In this document: positions 27,501 to 38,230 of the stretch, in pieces
Position numbering within the stretch: position 1 is the first letter of the stretch
How the letters are laid out: each line of letters begins with the position of its first letter
The notes under the pieces: generated by a model
What the model was told of the DNA's origin: nothing
Databases searched by the model: none
The model's input: only the letters and a program-made list of their open reading frames with translations
Assembly: GCF_030936135.1 (NCBI RefSeq)
Contig: NC_082594.1
Location: 21,619,553-21,683,552 of the forward strand
Source: Gavia stellata
Lineage: Eukaryota; Chordata; Aves; Gaviiformes; Gaviidae
DNA: 64,000 nucleotides
Reading direction: 5' to 3'
Translations under genes and position numbers: made by a program

Positions 27501-30500
27501 CCAGATCATCGGGACAGTCAGCATGCAGACCAGCAACTTGTAAGTAATTGCCTTCAGCTGTAAAATTATACCGAATATGCTCTGGCAAAACATGTTTGTC
27601 AATCTTGTTGGGAAGGTGAGTTCCTGTCAGAAATTCATTACATAAATCCAATATTCTGACGTTGAGGCTGACTGCCTTTTTACGCTGTAAGAAAAATAAA
27701 GTACAAAATACGTAATATCGTCAGACATAATATAAGCAGAACTCAAAGTCTCTAAAACCTTACAGGACTTTTCCAGAAATGAAGCAGAAAATACAACATT
27801 TAAGATTGGACCTACAGCATCAACAAAACCCTGATGTAGGACTGACGTCAACAAAATCAGATGCTCATACAGATCTATAATTTCACACAGGACTGAAATG
27901 TGAAAGAAAATGCCTGTGTTTCTGCAGTAAGAAAACATACAGTGGAGTTTAAGTAGAATTTACATAAGTTTTGCTAACTGTTTGGAAAGCATTTATAAAA
28001 CTATGCCTAATATGATTGCTATGTAAAACACAGAGGAAGAAAAAAGAAGCATCACTGAGACAGATAAATCCTACTAGCATCCTGAAATAGATATAGAATT
28101 ACAGTTCTCTTGTTACTGTTTGTATTGCAGTATTTTCTGGAGACCATAAAGCATTTATGCTATTTCAACCTTTCCCTGAGGAGTTTCTGATTTAGGGTTT
28201 TATCAACATCATTACAGTATTTCACACATTTAACCTTATGGTAAGATTTGTTCCAGTGAACTTGCTCATGTTAGAGTATGCTCTCTATTGCCTGTGGGTT
28301 CATAGCCCAAAAGAAAAGGCTGAGGGTACAGATACAACATACTTGTAATGTTCAAAGAATGACAAAACCTGCAGATCTGTCCTCCCATTCCACCCATACT
28401 CTTTAAAACACATCTTTTGAGTTTTATTCTAAAAAGCAGAAATTGTTTGTAGCAGAAGTAAATTTCAACTTATGACAGTGACTGATTTCTAAAGTCCAAA
28501 ATGAGAATTGAAAACATTGAGAGGCAAGCAATAGAAGAAAAGTGCAATAGGCAGCGGAGGAAGAGGAAAACATGCAAAAATAAGAGGCAAGTGAAATTGT
28601 AACTGAAAGGGGATAAAGCACCGTAGAACCAATAGTCAAATCAGAAATAAAATCCAGAGTCCAAGTTTCAGAGTTGTTCTTTGTACAAAGTAATTGTAAA
28701 AATATATTCTAGAAGCATTTTCCAGGCACAACACATCATCACAACCATGATCTTCAGAGTAACTTTACCACATAAATCTGGTAAAAGAGCCTTTGCACAG
28801 ATCTTTTTGGAGTGGATGGCTCAAGTACACACGGTATTAACTTTATACAGGGACATGAGCTATGAGTAGACATCCAACAGAGAGCATCCATACCACAAAG
28901 TATGGTGAAAGCTAATGGTTTTGGCAAATCCATCACTAACTACTGCAAAAGCATGTAAAAGCTCCAAGAGCGGTAATCAGACCGTGCCCAGACACTCAAT
29001 TTTCAACAAGATTTACAACTTCTGGTTATGTGAGCACCAAAGGAGAGCCTGGGCACACACCTGATCCCTTCTAAAACACTCTACTTGATTAACCTGTCAT
29101 CACAGTGCCCGGAATGCTGCTTTTCCCCTTCTATCAATAGGTTGTTCAGACAGCTAAGCAGCTATTTTAAATATCTGATGCAGACACCAATCAAAGAAAG
29201 CAGGATCCCAGGTCTTGCTTATAACTCTTCAGAACAGACAAAGGTATGATGAGGGCCAAACTGGGAAGAACAGCCAACTAATATCTAAAACAACATTAAA
29301 AGACACACTTTAGTGATTTAAAATAGACAAAATTATTCACTTCTGAGAAGACAAAATTCCACAGAGGACAAGGGGAATCTTGGAGGACAAACTGCCCCAG
29401 AATCACATGATTCATGTCCCACATGTTTCACTGTCTAGTCTTTGGTACAGGCAAATTTCTGTTCATATATTGTAGCCAAATATTACCTTTTCTTCATCCA
29501 AATGAATGCCACTGATCTCAAAATCAAACATAAAAAGTTCTGCCACTCGCCTAAAAATACAGTAAATCCCCGTTAAAACAGCTTCATTTGATAGCAAGCA
29601 AATCAAATTATCATTTGATAATTTCTTAACAGATTTTGCCCTTAGTAGTTATTTAGGTTTCGTGTCTTTTACAGAGAAAGATGACACAGTTACATGAGGG
29701 TTGTTATGGACACAGACTTTCTATGTTTTAGGTCCTTAACAGTTTACTCAGTGAAATAGGATTTTTCCTTTGTAGTTATTTTAGTCACCTGCATCGAAAA
29801 TATCCTTCAAAATAATTCCCCTACATTAATCTAGATGTTTAACCAATTTGTGCAAATTACCATTTTAATCTGACACTTCATTTATTCTAACAGATCAGAA
29901 AAAGACCTTTTCAAATCTAACATTCTTGATTGTGGGGAATTACAGAAGAAGGAAGTAACTTACTCAAACATTAAGCTTGTCTAACCATGTCAGAGAAGAA
30001 ATAATTCAAAACTATAGCTGAATAACAGGTAATAAAACATTTTACAGCAATCATAAAGTAAGCTTTAAATAAATATACTGATAATCTGATTTTGAAAGAC
30101 ATAACTTGATTTCAGTTTATAGAAAGTTAGTTATGTAGCTTGTTCCCTACTTTTATTGCTAAAAACACTGGTATATACACCACAGTGTAGCATCTCATTT
30201 TAGTCAAAATGGTGTTATTGAAGAAAATCTTAAAGTTTTCTTTTTTGTTGTTTTTGCAGATCTCAGTTATTCAACTTAAATATATCTTGTGCTCTTGTCA
30301 CAAAGACATCTTCCAAGACTACACAACTACAAACTTCCTAACTCCTGTGCATATAATTTAGTAGTGACTAATAAATTAGTAACAGACATGTGGTATGTTT
30401 TCCAGTTGTATTAATTAATTTAACAAAACACAAGCACAATAAGGAACGATATATACTATCTAAAAATCTAAATCTATAAGCATTAATAAGTACCTGGTTT

Positions 30501-32676
30501 CTGGATCTAGGGAATTCGTAACATCATCATCAGCTAGCAGACGTCTCAAACTCTGACACAGTTCAACATCTGTATTTAATCTGGAAAGACACAGAGTAAA
30601 AGAATCACGCATTAGCAACAAACACTAATATTTCAGTCTCTTGGTATTACTCATGCAAAGGCAGAGCTTAATATTTACTGAAACAACATTAAAAAACAAG
30701 GACTATATTTTCAAAATGCTTTCTGGTTCACAACCACACTTAAAAACTACAAAATTTGTATACAAAGGATGCATGGACAAACTAGCATGGAAACAGGTCT
30801 TGTGCATCCAATAGGAAAATACTTCTGGATGGCATTTTGTGGCAAATATGAGCAAGTCTAAGACTGACAGCTTATTTTTTATGCACAAAGATAATCATGG
30901 CGAGAGCATAAAGGTGGGAGAACTGTTTCCTAATCCTTATTTTGAAAGGACTCCATTAATGGAAAATCTGTGCTCAAGTTTGCCACCAGCTAAATGTGCT
31001 GCTGACTGCCACTGAAGTAGACTAAGAGCTTACTATTCCCAGAACATTTCCAGATGCTCATCACTGTCCCTGTGCCAGACAGTACTATGTGCATCAGATT
31101 TGCTGGCATGTTAACTACAAGCATGTATGTCGGCCTGGATTATTGGGTGGGAATCACAGTGGGGAATGAAACACATGCATACACATCAGCATAGCTGTGG
31201 TGGGCAGCAGCCCCCAGTCTGACAGTCTTGAGTACTAACTTCTTAAATAAGCTGAGGTGCAGGAAGCCTCTGCAGCCCCATTTGTAAAATGAACTTAACA
31301 ATTACCAATACCCAATTCAGAGACAGAAGAAGACATTGCATCATGCCTGTACTTCAGAAAAGGCTCTTTACAGAAGGTGCTAAATAAGAAGCCCAGCACT
31401 CTGTCAAAAAGTGGCTAAAAGCAGATATGTATTGTTAGTAGATCCTCAGGGATACCATTTGCCCATGAAAACGAACATTCAACAACAGCTAGGTTTGAGC
31501 ATTTACAATAGTTTATGAACCTCTCAGGTTAATTTGTGAATACTTTCTTCTTTCTGCAAATTTTAAATCTGAAGTGGCATTCAGATATTAAAGTCATACT
31601 GTTATAAATGGTGTGCTCAATTTAAGTCTTGAAAAATCCAGTTTCAAGTGAAAGGTTTCGCAAACACACTGGCAAGACCAAAGCGACAGTTTCTGCTGAA
31701 TTTAACCTTTGAATTCTCTTTTTAGCCAGCCATGTTAGTCACAAGGCTTACCAAACAAACCGACGCACTGCTGTCCTCCTCAGAGTACAAAAGGCTTCAC
31801 TGCCTCTGCAACTTATTGTGGGACACAAGGTCAACCAGTCACTGCCTCCACTGTTACTAGGAATCCTGAGGGAAGCAGCAGACTCTGGGTCACCTTTGCA
31901 GTACTGCTTGGTAAAGCTTTCACTTAGGAAGGTTACTCCTGAATGCCACAGGAAGGGAAGATACTGAAAGGACACTGTATTTGGAGATTAGAGATCACCC
32001 CTTTCCACCTTCTCAACAGCAAGAGCAGAAGAGAAGCAAATCAATTCAGTCAAGAACTACAGAGGTAACTTTCAGGATTTAGGTTTTAAGATATTAAAAA
32101 AAGGACCCGAAGAAGAGCCAAACTTCAGAAACAGAAGTGTTTAAGAACATGTTCTATGACATGGTGTTTTAAATAAAGCACTAGCATGCCAGGATAGACC
32201 AAATATATATCACAGCCCTAGACAGACAAATCCTTAAACACTCATTTTAACGGAAGGCTGTCCTTTCCTTTCACTCATCCCACTCACTGGCTGGAATTCA
32301 AGGGGTCAGCAAACCAGAAGAAAAAGTGTTGTGAAATATAACAGTTTAAATCTTAAAAACAAATTAGCATTTTGTATATATGCTTTACAACAGCTACTTA
32401 ACTGTCACAAGTCCTAGAAAAATGTAGCTTTGAGTCTTTGATAGGTTTCAGTGACATGGAGTCAGTTGATAACTTAAAAACTGTTCAGAACATAAATTGA
32501 AACTAAAATAGAATAACCTTTCATGAGATACTGTAATGAAGCTAACTCCTTAAATACCTGTAACAGCAAGACTGACGCTTTGTTCTCACATGCAATTCCT
32601 TCCTACATTTTTTTTTGTTGATTGCTGTTTTCATAGATGATCATACAGTCATTTTTAAAGATGCATGTGGAAATAG

Positions 32677-32707
<31 letters not shown>

Positions 32708-35700
32708 AACATACTTCTCTACCACGGTACCAATGTTCCTGCAAGCTTCTTCAGCAGCCTCTCTGAATGCAAAGTCAGGATGGGCAATCTTCACAAAATC
32801 AGCCTGACATAGTAAAAGAAAACAGTGAGGCAAAAAGACAAATAAAATCCCCCTGAATTATAAAAAAAAATTGCACTCAAGTAGTTCCATTTACACTAAT
32901 ATCTATTTTTACAGTTCTGTGCAATCTATTTGCAGAATTTGCATTTTTTTTCTAAAAAATAAAGCTTATTGGAAAACTATTAAACCAGACAGTGAATGTG
33001 TCTTTCCAAAAAATATCTTTAATCCATACACTTCTTAAAAACATTTTTAGTATGGTGTGTATCTCAGAGTCCTTACAACATAGAGATACTCCAATGTATT
33101 TAAATGTTATTACAAAAAATTTTAAAACCAAAATTCGCAGTTAAGAAGAAAGCACACCACCAAATGAGCGTAGAAGGTTTGTTTTCCGACCCTTTTTACT
33201 GTTGTGTATAGATGATCAAGTTATGCTCTGACATCATTACCTAGTAGGAAGAAATCAGTTTAAAGAGAAAATCCAGAAGTTCTTTTGGATTCAGAGCAGG
33301 GTTTTTACTTGACTAACTGATTTTTAGTAAGTCTCCAAATACTTAAAGGAGTTCAAAAAGCTAGAAGAATGCGATTCTGTGATTCTGTAAGAGGGGGCTG
33401 GGGAGGTAGGTGCTACCATGACTGCTGACATGAATTCAGGTTCAGCATTGATATGATAAAGAATTAAAGATTAGGAATATATTTAATTGAAGATTAGGAA
33501 TACATTGAAGACACTCAGCATGATTTTACAGAAAGTACATGAAACAAGCTTGACTTTGGTTAACAGTATGATTGCAGTTTGATTGAAAAGGCAACCTTAC
33601 AAATGCTATACACTTAAGATTCTTACTTCTTAGAATCCCTGTTTAAAATGCTATATAATATTGACAGAATAGGTGCTGAATGACAGATCTCAAAATTCCT
33701 GCCAACAGATAACAATCACCAAATTGCTTCTAGACAGAGCTCTGCAACGTCTGCATCTTTGAATATATAAACTTGAAAGTAGTACACAGGAGGTAATTTT
33801 AACTCAGCAAACTGATACAAAACTATTACCATTGAATTCTGATGTTCATGGGTTAGTTAGATATTGATTGATTAAGAGGAATTAGGCATAATCTACATAA
33901 AACATAAGAGATAAAAGGAGAATTAGTGACTTGACAGAGCATTTAAGTCCTTTCAGAAGGAAAAAGTGCCTGGCACAAAAGATGTCTTGAATCTAGAAAA
34001 GAATAAGAAACAAGATTTGAGAACTGAAAACACACAGAGAAATTCAAATGTGAAAACCAAAGTCAAAAAATTCAGTGACCTATTTATTAAGAACTGATTT
34101 CAGTATGAAGGCTGGGTCTGCTTTCTTCAAACAGAGTGATGCTTTGATAAAAGATATACTTTGGGCAGTTTCCAGACAGCAATATGAAGTGCTCCATTAA
34201 ACTTAACATTTTGTGATACAGAATGTCAGACCAAGTACTCTAATTCTGTGGACCAAGAAACTGCAATCTAGGAAACACCTGCATTTTTTTCTTGTGTTAA
34301 TAAAAGGTGGTACTGTTTAATTTTATCTGCTGCTTTTAATCTGTAAGTTCTTTATGGACCTTCACCTATAAACTTTCATAACTTAAAAACATGTGTATTG
34401 CAACCCCAGCTTTAACTTTGAGAGCAATCCCCTGTTTTCTGTAATGTAAGTGATGATGGAAAGCTTATGTATTACTATTACAACAGAAATACAATTCTGA
34501 TTTCACTGTTATTTTTCTTGTTGTGGCCTTTATACTATTTTTACATCTGTCTTAAAATTAATTGGACAGTTTGACAGGATTTGTAGTTACCTATCATTCA
34601 TAAAAGCCCTAGTAATTAACTTCCAATCAGTTTAATCTTCTGTCTTAACACAAAATTTCACAGAGCTGATCTGCTGTTTACTGCAGTACAGAAAATCATA
34701 AAATGGAACAACATGGTGTAAGCTTGTTAAGTCAGTCAGTTTAAAAGAAATTGCTTCAAGCATTAATAAAAAAGGTAACTTACCAAGTCTGCTACTCTGC
34801 ACAAGGCATCTGAAAGCTGATCAAAGATCATTACGGTCTCTGGCCCAGGTGGTGTTGAACATGCCTTCTGGACTAGCTGTTCTGATTCTTGCAGTGCTTT
34901 GTCCTGTGCTTCTTGAAATCCTTCTGGACAGCTCAGTTCTGGAACACCAAACAGACCCTGCAGTGCAGAATGCAATGAAAACACATCATTATTACCCTCC
35001 TCGATTTCTGCCCCTTTGTTTCAAGATGGAATTATCACCACGAAACTTTACCCAAATGACATATCGTGACACTTCACTAAAACGTTCCCACATGAGCGTC
35101 TTTGTAGAGAGAAGTCACAAAATCCATCAAAGATACTGGTATCACACGAAAATATCTTCGTTTCCCAGAGCAAAACCTCACTGAGGTTCTTTTAGCCAGG
35201 ATTGTTCTCAGCAAACCTTAAGAGTTCGGCATCAAATCCTCACAAACTTTCCTCTTCCACCCCATAACCTCCTATACCATCCTTTTCTGAAAGCGTTTTT
35301 TATCTCCCTTCCAAAGCATGGGCAACAGACAAATCATAGGAAGTCCATTTACATTCTGAAATGAGGGAAAATCATCCCTCTGAAGCAAAAGAGAGTTATC
35401 AAGGAATGTGAGGACTAAGCAGGAGTGTCAAAACACTGAACGAGTCGGCCAGCAGCCCTAGATATCAACAGACTGCAAGCAATAGGACAGTTGTCTCAGG
35501 CTCATTAAATGAGTCCCAAATACTAGAACCAGATCTCAAAGGAATGATCAGCAACAACTCAAAAATTTTATGAACTGTATGAACAGTTTTATTCCTGAAG
35601 TTGTTACCAAGGCTGGCCCAGTCCAACAGGGCGGGGTAAACACACTGACCTGGGCAGGGTAGACACAGACAGCAGTTATGTCCTGCATTTGTGGAAAAGA

Positions 35701-37873
35701 GTTAAAGAGGTTCTACTGCAGATCAAACAAAATTGCTAACACTACCTGCTAGAGAAGTTCCACCATACAGACCTACAACAGTAAAAAAATCTCATTTAAG
35801 ATAAAACAGCATCTCTACAAGCAATACACTCCCTTTGCAACTGCCCGACTGCAACATGAGCATCTCCTTACCTCCTAACTACAGCATCTAACAGTACAAG
35901 GTACCTGATTTCACACAACATCCATCCCTTCCCAAACTTAACCTCAGCATCTAAAAATCACAATCTGGATTTGAAAATCTGCAGGCAAGCCACTTTACAC
36001 TGCACCTTCTGCAAACTCTTTGTGTTATAGCAGTCAGACGTAGGTTTGCAGGTACCTTACAAGTATTTATCCAAATAAAATGAAAAGCTGCAAATTGACA
36101 GCTCGTCTGTAAAAGTATATATTCTGAAGCAAAAGCATCCCCAATATTCCGAGTTGCCATTTCCTATTTGCTTTCTGTCACTGTTGCTAAAACTGCCTTT
36201 TTTTTTTCCGTAATGCTCTTACTATAAGCTGGCCACCCTAAGACAGAAAGCCTTTCCTCACATTTCCCATGTTTTAATTAATTATTTGGGAACAGGAACT
36301 GGACTGAAATGAACACTGAAAAAGATCTTTTTATATATATACACGTGTATATAAACACATGCACACAAACATAAACATACATGTATCACACCACCCTTCA
36401 GTAACGCTTGCTGTGTAAGAGACTCAAGACTGGCCCTTCACTCATATCCTCAGACAGCTAACGCAGTGTCCTACAACGTCCCACAGAGCTCCTGGCCTTC
36501 CTGCTGCCCTACATCACCATTCACCCTCCCAAGTGAGCTCCTCCTGTGCAGGTAGTCCTCTGTGAACTGGAGGTATCTTCTCTTACAGATAAATTAGCCA
36601 TGGAGGGCCTCTTCCATATGACACCAAGTTTGACATAAAAATTTAAAAATTACAAAAAAATGAAGCCTGGTGGAGGTCTCTGTGTTCTTTAACGGTGTGG
36701 CTGCACAGCTGCAGCTTTATTGTCTTTGCTTGGCCTCAGCATTTACACCCCACCTGGCACAGACTCTTCGCAAACCTGAAATATGCATCTCTGTTCCCAA
36801 AGAACTCTGCATCTTCTCTGTGGACCAAGCGAATCCAGAACTCATTCCCTGGACCAGGCAAATGCACAGTATTTAAGTGGATTATTTCCTGGAACAAGAC
36901 TTACACAAGTGTGCTTGCAGAGGCAGAAGAGCCAGAAGTTGTTTCCCAAACAAGTGCTGGATTATAAACAGAGGTCAGATCTGTCCTCACTGAATCCCCT
37001 AGTCCCAGAGTTCAACCTCTTCACCAGCCTGGGCACCGTGGCAGGAGTAGCTGAGTCAGCAGACTAACACCTGGATTTTGCAGGTCTAAGTATCCTGCAT
37101 GCACTGTGCCACTGAAAGTACACATCTTACACTGTCCAGGAACTTGTTTAGATTCCCAGGACTCTCATTAACAAACGTACCCGACTCACCCTAAAAAGAA
37201 ATAAATCAAAAAACCCAAGTGTCACCAATCCAGCACTCAAATGCTTTTCTGCCACAAGCAACTGAATGTCAAGAATGATACACAAGCAGGAGGATCAGTC
37301 TAACTGATTTTTAAGCACTGCCAAAGCACATTGGCATGGCGCTGACAGATTAAAAAAGACACTGCCAGGTAAGAGCTGGGAGTGGAAGAGGTAATGCATA
37401 TATATATACACATACGCACACATGGCCTCTACTGAGGCTCCAAGCAAATGTTTCAATAGACAAGGCCGTGATTTCCAAACTCTTCCGCGTCCATAAAACA
37501 GAATGTTTTGGTTCATTAGAACCAAAACAACCCCTTACAAAGAAGTAATCGCCTAACCCTCCGGTAACAGCCCGGCTGTCCCCGCCCCCGCCATTTAAAA
37601 GTTTTAAAATCAAAAATTACACACAAGAAAAGAAAGCGCAAGGCTGCCGGCAGCCAGGGCCGCCGCCGGCCCGCAGCAGGCCCTTCCCCTCCCGCGGCTC
37701 ACCGTCTCCCTGCCCGCCGCGCTGCCGCGCAGCTGCTGCTGCTGCTTCGCATCGAAGGCGGCGCCCACCGGGCACCAGCTGGTGCTGACGGACCGGCGGA
37801 CCGGCCCCGCCGCCCTGCCCCGCAGTGCCCGGCCCAGCACTGCCGGCAGCGCCCGCCGGCAGCCGGCCAGCAT
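3390..37873 (-). CDS. MIPEP: MIPEP, mitochondrial intermediate peptidase (5' 13 coding exons; gene continues beyond the left edge)
   Basis: Zinc oligopeptidase of the M3 (thimet) family, located in the mitochondrial matrix. It removes an octapeptide from imported precursors after MPP cleavage. Thirteen exons with GT-AG borders and compatible phases give residues 1-508 plus one base of codon 509, against about 713 residues in human. The N-terminus is Arg-rich and lacks acidic residues to about position 40, as expected for a transit peptide. Family landmarks are FGVPELS (exon 2), [15 protein letters not shown] (exons 4-5), LPEHIR (exon 6), [10 protein letters not shown] (exon 7), [10 protein letters not shown] (exon 9) and [17 protein letters not shown] (exon 11). 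The HEMGH zinc-binding and catalytic motif lies at residues 489-493 (exon 13). The third zinc ligand, a Glu about 25 residues on, and the C-terminal third lie in later exons outside the window. No frameshift or stop was found. The promoter is a CpG island. Confidence 0.96.
3595..4575 (-). other. MIPEP intron 12
   Basis: A 981-base AT-rich intron with normal GT-AG borders apart from the weak acceptor next to exon 13. No repeats or other genes were recognised. Confidence 0.85.
4576..4653 (-). CDS. MIPEP: MIPEP coding exon 12
   Basis: Encodes 26 codons, [20 protein letters not shown] then PDKPHQ (residues 415-440). The acceptor is TTCTTCAG and the donor GTAACA. Both ends are phase 0. Confidence 0.94.
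4654..5620 (-). other. MIPEP intron 11
   Basis: A 967-base intron. A modest open frame at 5265-5474 on the plus strand has no recognisable domain and is not supported as a gene. Confidence 0.85.
5621..5774 (-). CDS. MIPEP: MIPEP coding exon 11
   Basis: Encodes [20 protein letters not shown] through [20 protein letters not shown] to VRKL (residues 363-414). The acceptor is TTCCTTAG and the donor GTAAGT. Confidence 0.95.
9160..10337 (+). mobile_element. CR1 LINE fragment, internally deleted
   Basis: The plus strand encodes reverse-transcriptase fragments: an [18 protein letters not shown] block, the [10 protein letters not shown] block and [20 protein letters not shown]. The 3' part has the usual CR1 non-coding tail, ending in the octamer-like ATTCTGTG repeats at about 10320-10337. 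Frames are broken several times. Near 9585 the coding text jumps from FINDLDDG straight to [15 protein letters not shown], so the segment that normally carries the catalytic FADD box is missing. The copy is 5'-truncated, inactive and antisense to MIPEP. Confidence 0.93.
15692..15710. repeat. (AAT)n microsatellite
   Basis: About six uninterrupted AAT units in MIPEP intron 10. Confidence 0.85.
17382..17400. repeat. Poly-A run of 19 bases
   Basis: An uninterrupted A tract in MIPEP intron 10. No adjacent SINE or processed-gene copy was recognised. Confidence 0.9.
20403..20526 (+). mobile_element. CR1 3'-end fragment
   Basis: About 120 bases match the extreme 3' end of CR1: the stretch running through GGTTGGATTTGATGATCTTA to TTTCCATCTTTAGTGATTCT, ending in the octamer tail. 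It is heavily 5'-truncated, as is typical for CR1, and lies in MIPEP intron 10. Confidence 0.85.
21379..21431 (-). CDS. MIPEP: MIPEP coding exon 10
   Basis: Encodes [17 protein letters not shown] and splits an Arg codon (residues 346-363). The acceptor is CTTTCAG and the donor GTAAGC. It is followed in the transcript by the 15.6-kb intron 10. Confidence 0.94.
22103..22163 (-). CDS. MIPEP: MIPEP coding exon 9
   Basis: Encodes [20 protein letters not shown] and a final Ser (residues 325-345). The [10 protein letters not shown] core is diagnostic for MIPEP. The acceptor is TTTTTCAG and the donor GTAAGT. Confidence 0.94.
22815..22863 (-). CDS. MIPEP: MIPEP coding exon 8
   Basis: A 49-base exon encoding [16 protein letters not shown] with split codons at both ends (residues 309-325). 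The acceptor is CTTCCAG and the donor GTATGT. Phases match exons 7 and 9. Confidence 0.93.
23304..23460 (-). CDS. MIPEP: MIPEP coding exon 7
   Basis: Encodes [20 protein letters not shown] through [20 protein letters not shown] plus one base of a Glu codon (residues 257-309). The donor is GTATAA. The acceptor follows a long T-rich tract. Confidence 0.95.
24345..24958 (+). mobile_element. CR1 LINE 3' fragment
   Basis: A degraded plus-strand CR1 3' portion. Recognisable pieces include CAGCGTAGGGCCACCAAGA, the GCTGAGAGAGCTGGGTTTGT block and the closing AGGTCCCTTCCAACCTAAAT. The text is divergent and its frames are broken. It lies in MIPEP intron 6, in inverted orientation to its larger neighbour. 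Confidence 0.88.
25430..27380 (-). mobile_element. CR1 LINE, nearly 2 kb, minus strand
   Basis: Read on the minus strand, this copy starts near 27380 and ends near 25430. The 5' part encodes the linker before the reverse transcriptase ([17 protein letters not shown], then [20 protein letters not shown]). Next come RT fragments ([40 protein letters not shown]) and then the CR1 3' UTR. Frameshifts and stops break the frame. The octamer tail at the 3' end is degenerate. Its 5' end is about 120 bases from MIPEP exon 6, and it lies in the same orientation as MIPEP. Confidence 0.92.
27502..27684 (-). CDS. MIPEP: MIPEP coding exon 6
   Basis: Encodes 61 complete codons (residues 196-256), from [19 protein letters not shown] through [10 protein letters not shown] to ADCPDDL. 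The donor GTGTGT is fixed by the next exon, which begins GTA (Val), as the family requires. The left end is only about 120 bases from the 5' end of a large CR1 insertion in intron 6. Confidence 0.94.
27685..29486 (-). other. MIPEP intron 5
   Basis: A 1.8-kb AT-rich intron. No repeat or gene was recognised in it. Confidence 0.85.
29487..29550 (-). CDS. MIPEP: MIPEP coding exon 5
   Basis: A short 64-base exon encoding [20 protein letters not shown] and a final Lys (residues 174-195). The donor is GTAATA. The acceptor follows the short pyrimidine-rich stretch TGTATTTTTAG. Confidence 0.94.
30494..30580 (-). CDS. MIPEP: MIPEP coding exon 4
   Basis: Encodes [19 protein letters not shown] to SLDPET and splits an Arg codon (residues 145-174). 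The acceptor is TTTCCAG and the donor is GTACTT. Its length of 87 bases fits a 1 + 28 codons + 2 split. Confidence 0.94.
32678..32703. repeat. Poly-A run of 26 bases (poly-T in MIPEP sense)
   Basis: 26 consecutive A on the plus strand. The tract starts 12 bases inside MIPEP intron 3, so the pre-mRNA carries a long U tract just downstream of the exon 3 donor. Runs of this length are usually polymorphic and prone to sequencing error. Confidence 0.92.
32715..32803 (-). CDS. MIPEP: MIPEP coding exon 3
   Basis: Encodes [20 protein letters not shown] through VE plus two bases of a Lys codon (residues 116-145). The donor is GTATGT, followed almost at once by a 26-base T tract in the sense orientation. 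The split Lys codon (AA|A) is completed by exon 4. Confidence 0.94.
32804..34783 (-). other. MIPEP intron 2
   Basis: A 2.0-kb AT-rich intron. A possible remnant CR1 tail (two ATTCTGTG-like octamers) lies at about 33371-33388. A small imperfect direct repeat lies at about 33465-33510. Confidence 0.75.
34784..34957 (-). CDS. MIPEP: MIPEP coding exon 2
   Basis: Encodes residues 58-115, from [15 protein letters not shown] to LCRVADL, including the well-conserved [11 protein letters not shown]. It has 58 complete codons. The acceptor is CTGCAG after a pyrimidine-rich stretch and the donor is GTAAGT. Both ends are phase 0. Confidence 0.95.
34958..37702 (-). other. MIPEP intron 1
   Basis: A 2.7-kb intron joining the CpG-island exon 1 to exon 2. 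It contains short AT/CA-rich microsatellite-like stretches near 36330-36385 and 37395-37420. No gene was recognised. Confidence 0.85.
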
Positions 37874-38230
37874 GGCAGAGCGGCGCGGAGCAGGCCCCGA
37901 CCACAGGCCCAGGCGCTCCCAGCTCCGAGCTCGGCCGCAACCTCCCCGCGCCCGGGCCGAGGGGAGGAGGAGGAGTGCCAGAGGGCACAGCGCGGAGGGA
38001 GGCGGAGCTCCCTGAGCCCGCCCGCCCGGCTGCCTCGCTCGCTCCACGGCCGTCCCGGGGCGGGGGCGCCCTCTGCGAGCGGCTGTGGCCCGGCCCGGCC
38101 CGGCCTGCCACGGCGCTACGGGGAAGGGCAGGGCCCGGCGGGCAGGCCGGGCTCGGCCGCAGGCCTGCGGGGGCCGGCGGGCGCCGGAGTCGCGGTGAAA
38201 GGAGGGGCCTCTGCCGACCGAAATTCCTCC
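37560..38230 (-). promoter_or_regulatory. CpG-island promoter of MIPEP
   Basis: A stretch of very high GC content with dense CG dinucleotides, in sharp contrast to the AT-rich flanks. It covers MIPEP exon 1 and about 350 bases upstream of its start codon. No clear TATA box was seen. CpG-island promoters of this kind usually drive broad, housekeeping expression from dispersed start sites, which suits a mitochondrial processing enzyme. Several ORFs open here only because stop codons are rare in GC-rich DNA. The island borders were judged by eye. Confidence 0.85.
37703..37873 (-). CDS. MIPEP: MIPEP coding exon 1 (start codon, mitochondrial transit peptide)
   Basis: Encodes residues 1-57, starting [17 protein letters not shown]. 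The region is rich in Arg, Ala and Leu, has no acidic residues early on, and contains the conserved stretch [13 protein letters not shown] run of four CAG codons gives QQQQ near residues 44-47. The donor is GTGAGC and the exon ends in phase 0. This ATG was chosen because the peptide aligns with the mammalian presequence and sits inside the CpG island. An upstream in-frame extension exists, but it is low-complexity GC-rich sequence. Confidence 0.92.

Larger units (their letters stand above)
23461..27501 (-). other. MIPEP intron 6, largely CR1-derived
   Basis: A 4.0-kb intron of which about 2.6 kb is two CR1 copies in opposite orientations (24345-24958 plus, 25430-27380 minus). The rest is AT-rich and unremarkable. 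Confidence 0.85.
29551..32714 (-). other. MIPEP introns 4 and 3 (29551-30493, 30581-32714)
   Basis: AT-rich introns of 0.9 and 2.1 kb. Intron 3 starts, in transcript direction, with a T26 tract beside its 5' splice site. Nothing else was recognised. Confidence 0.85.

Noticed and set aside
33371-33388. Possible isolated CR1 octamer tail (ATTCTGTG-like)
   Set aside because: Only two octamers with no recognisable CR1 body upstream; too short to call as an element.
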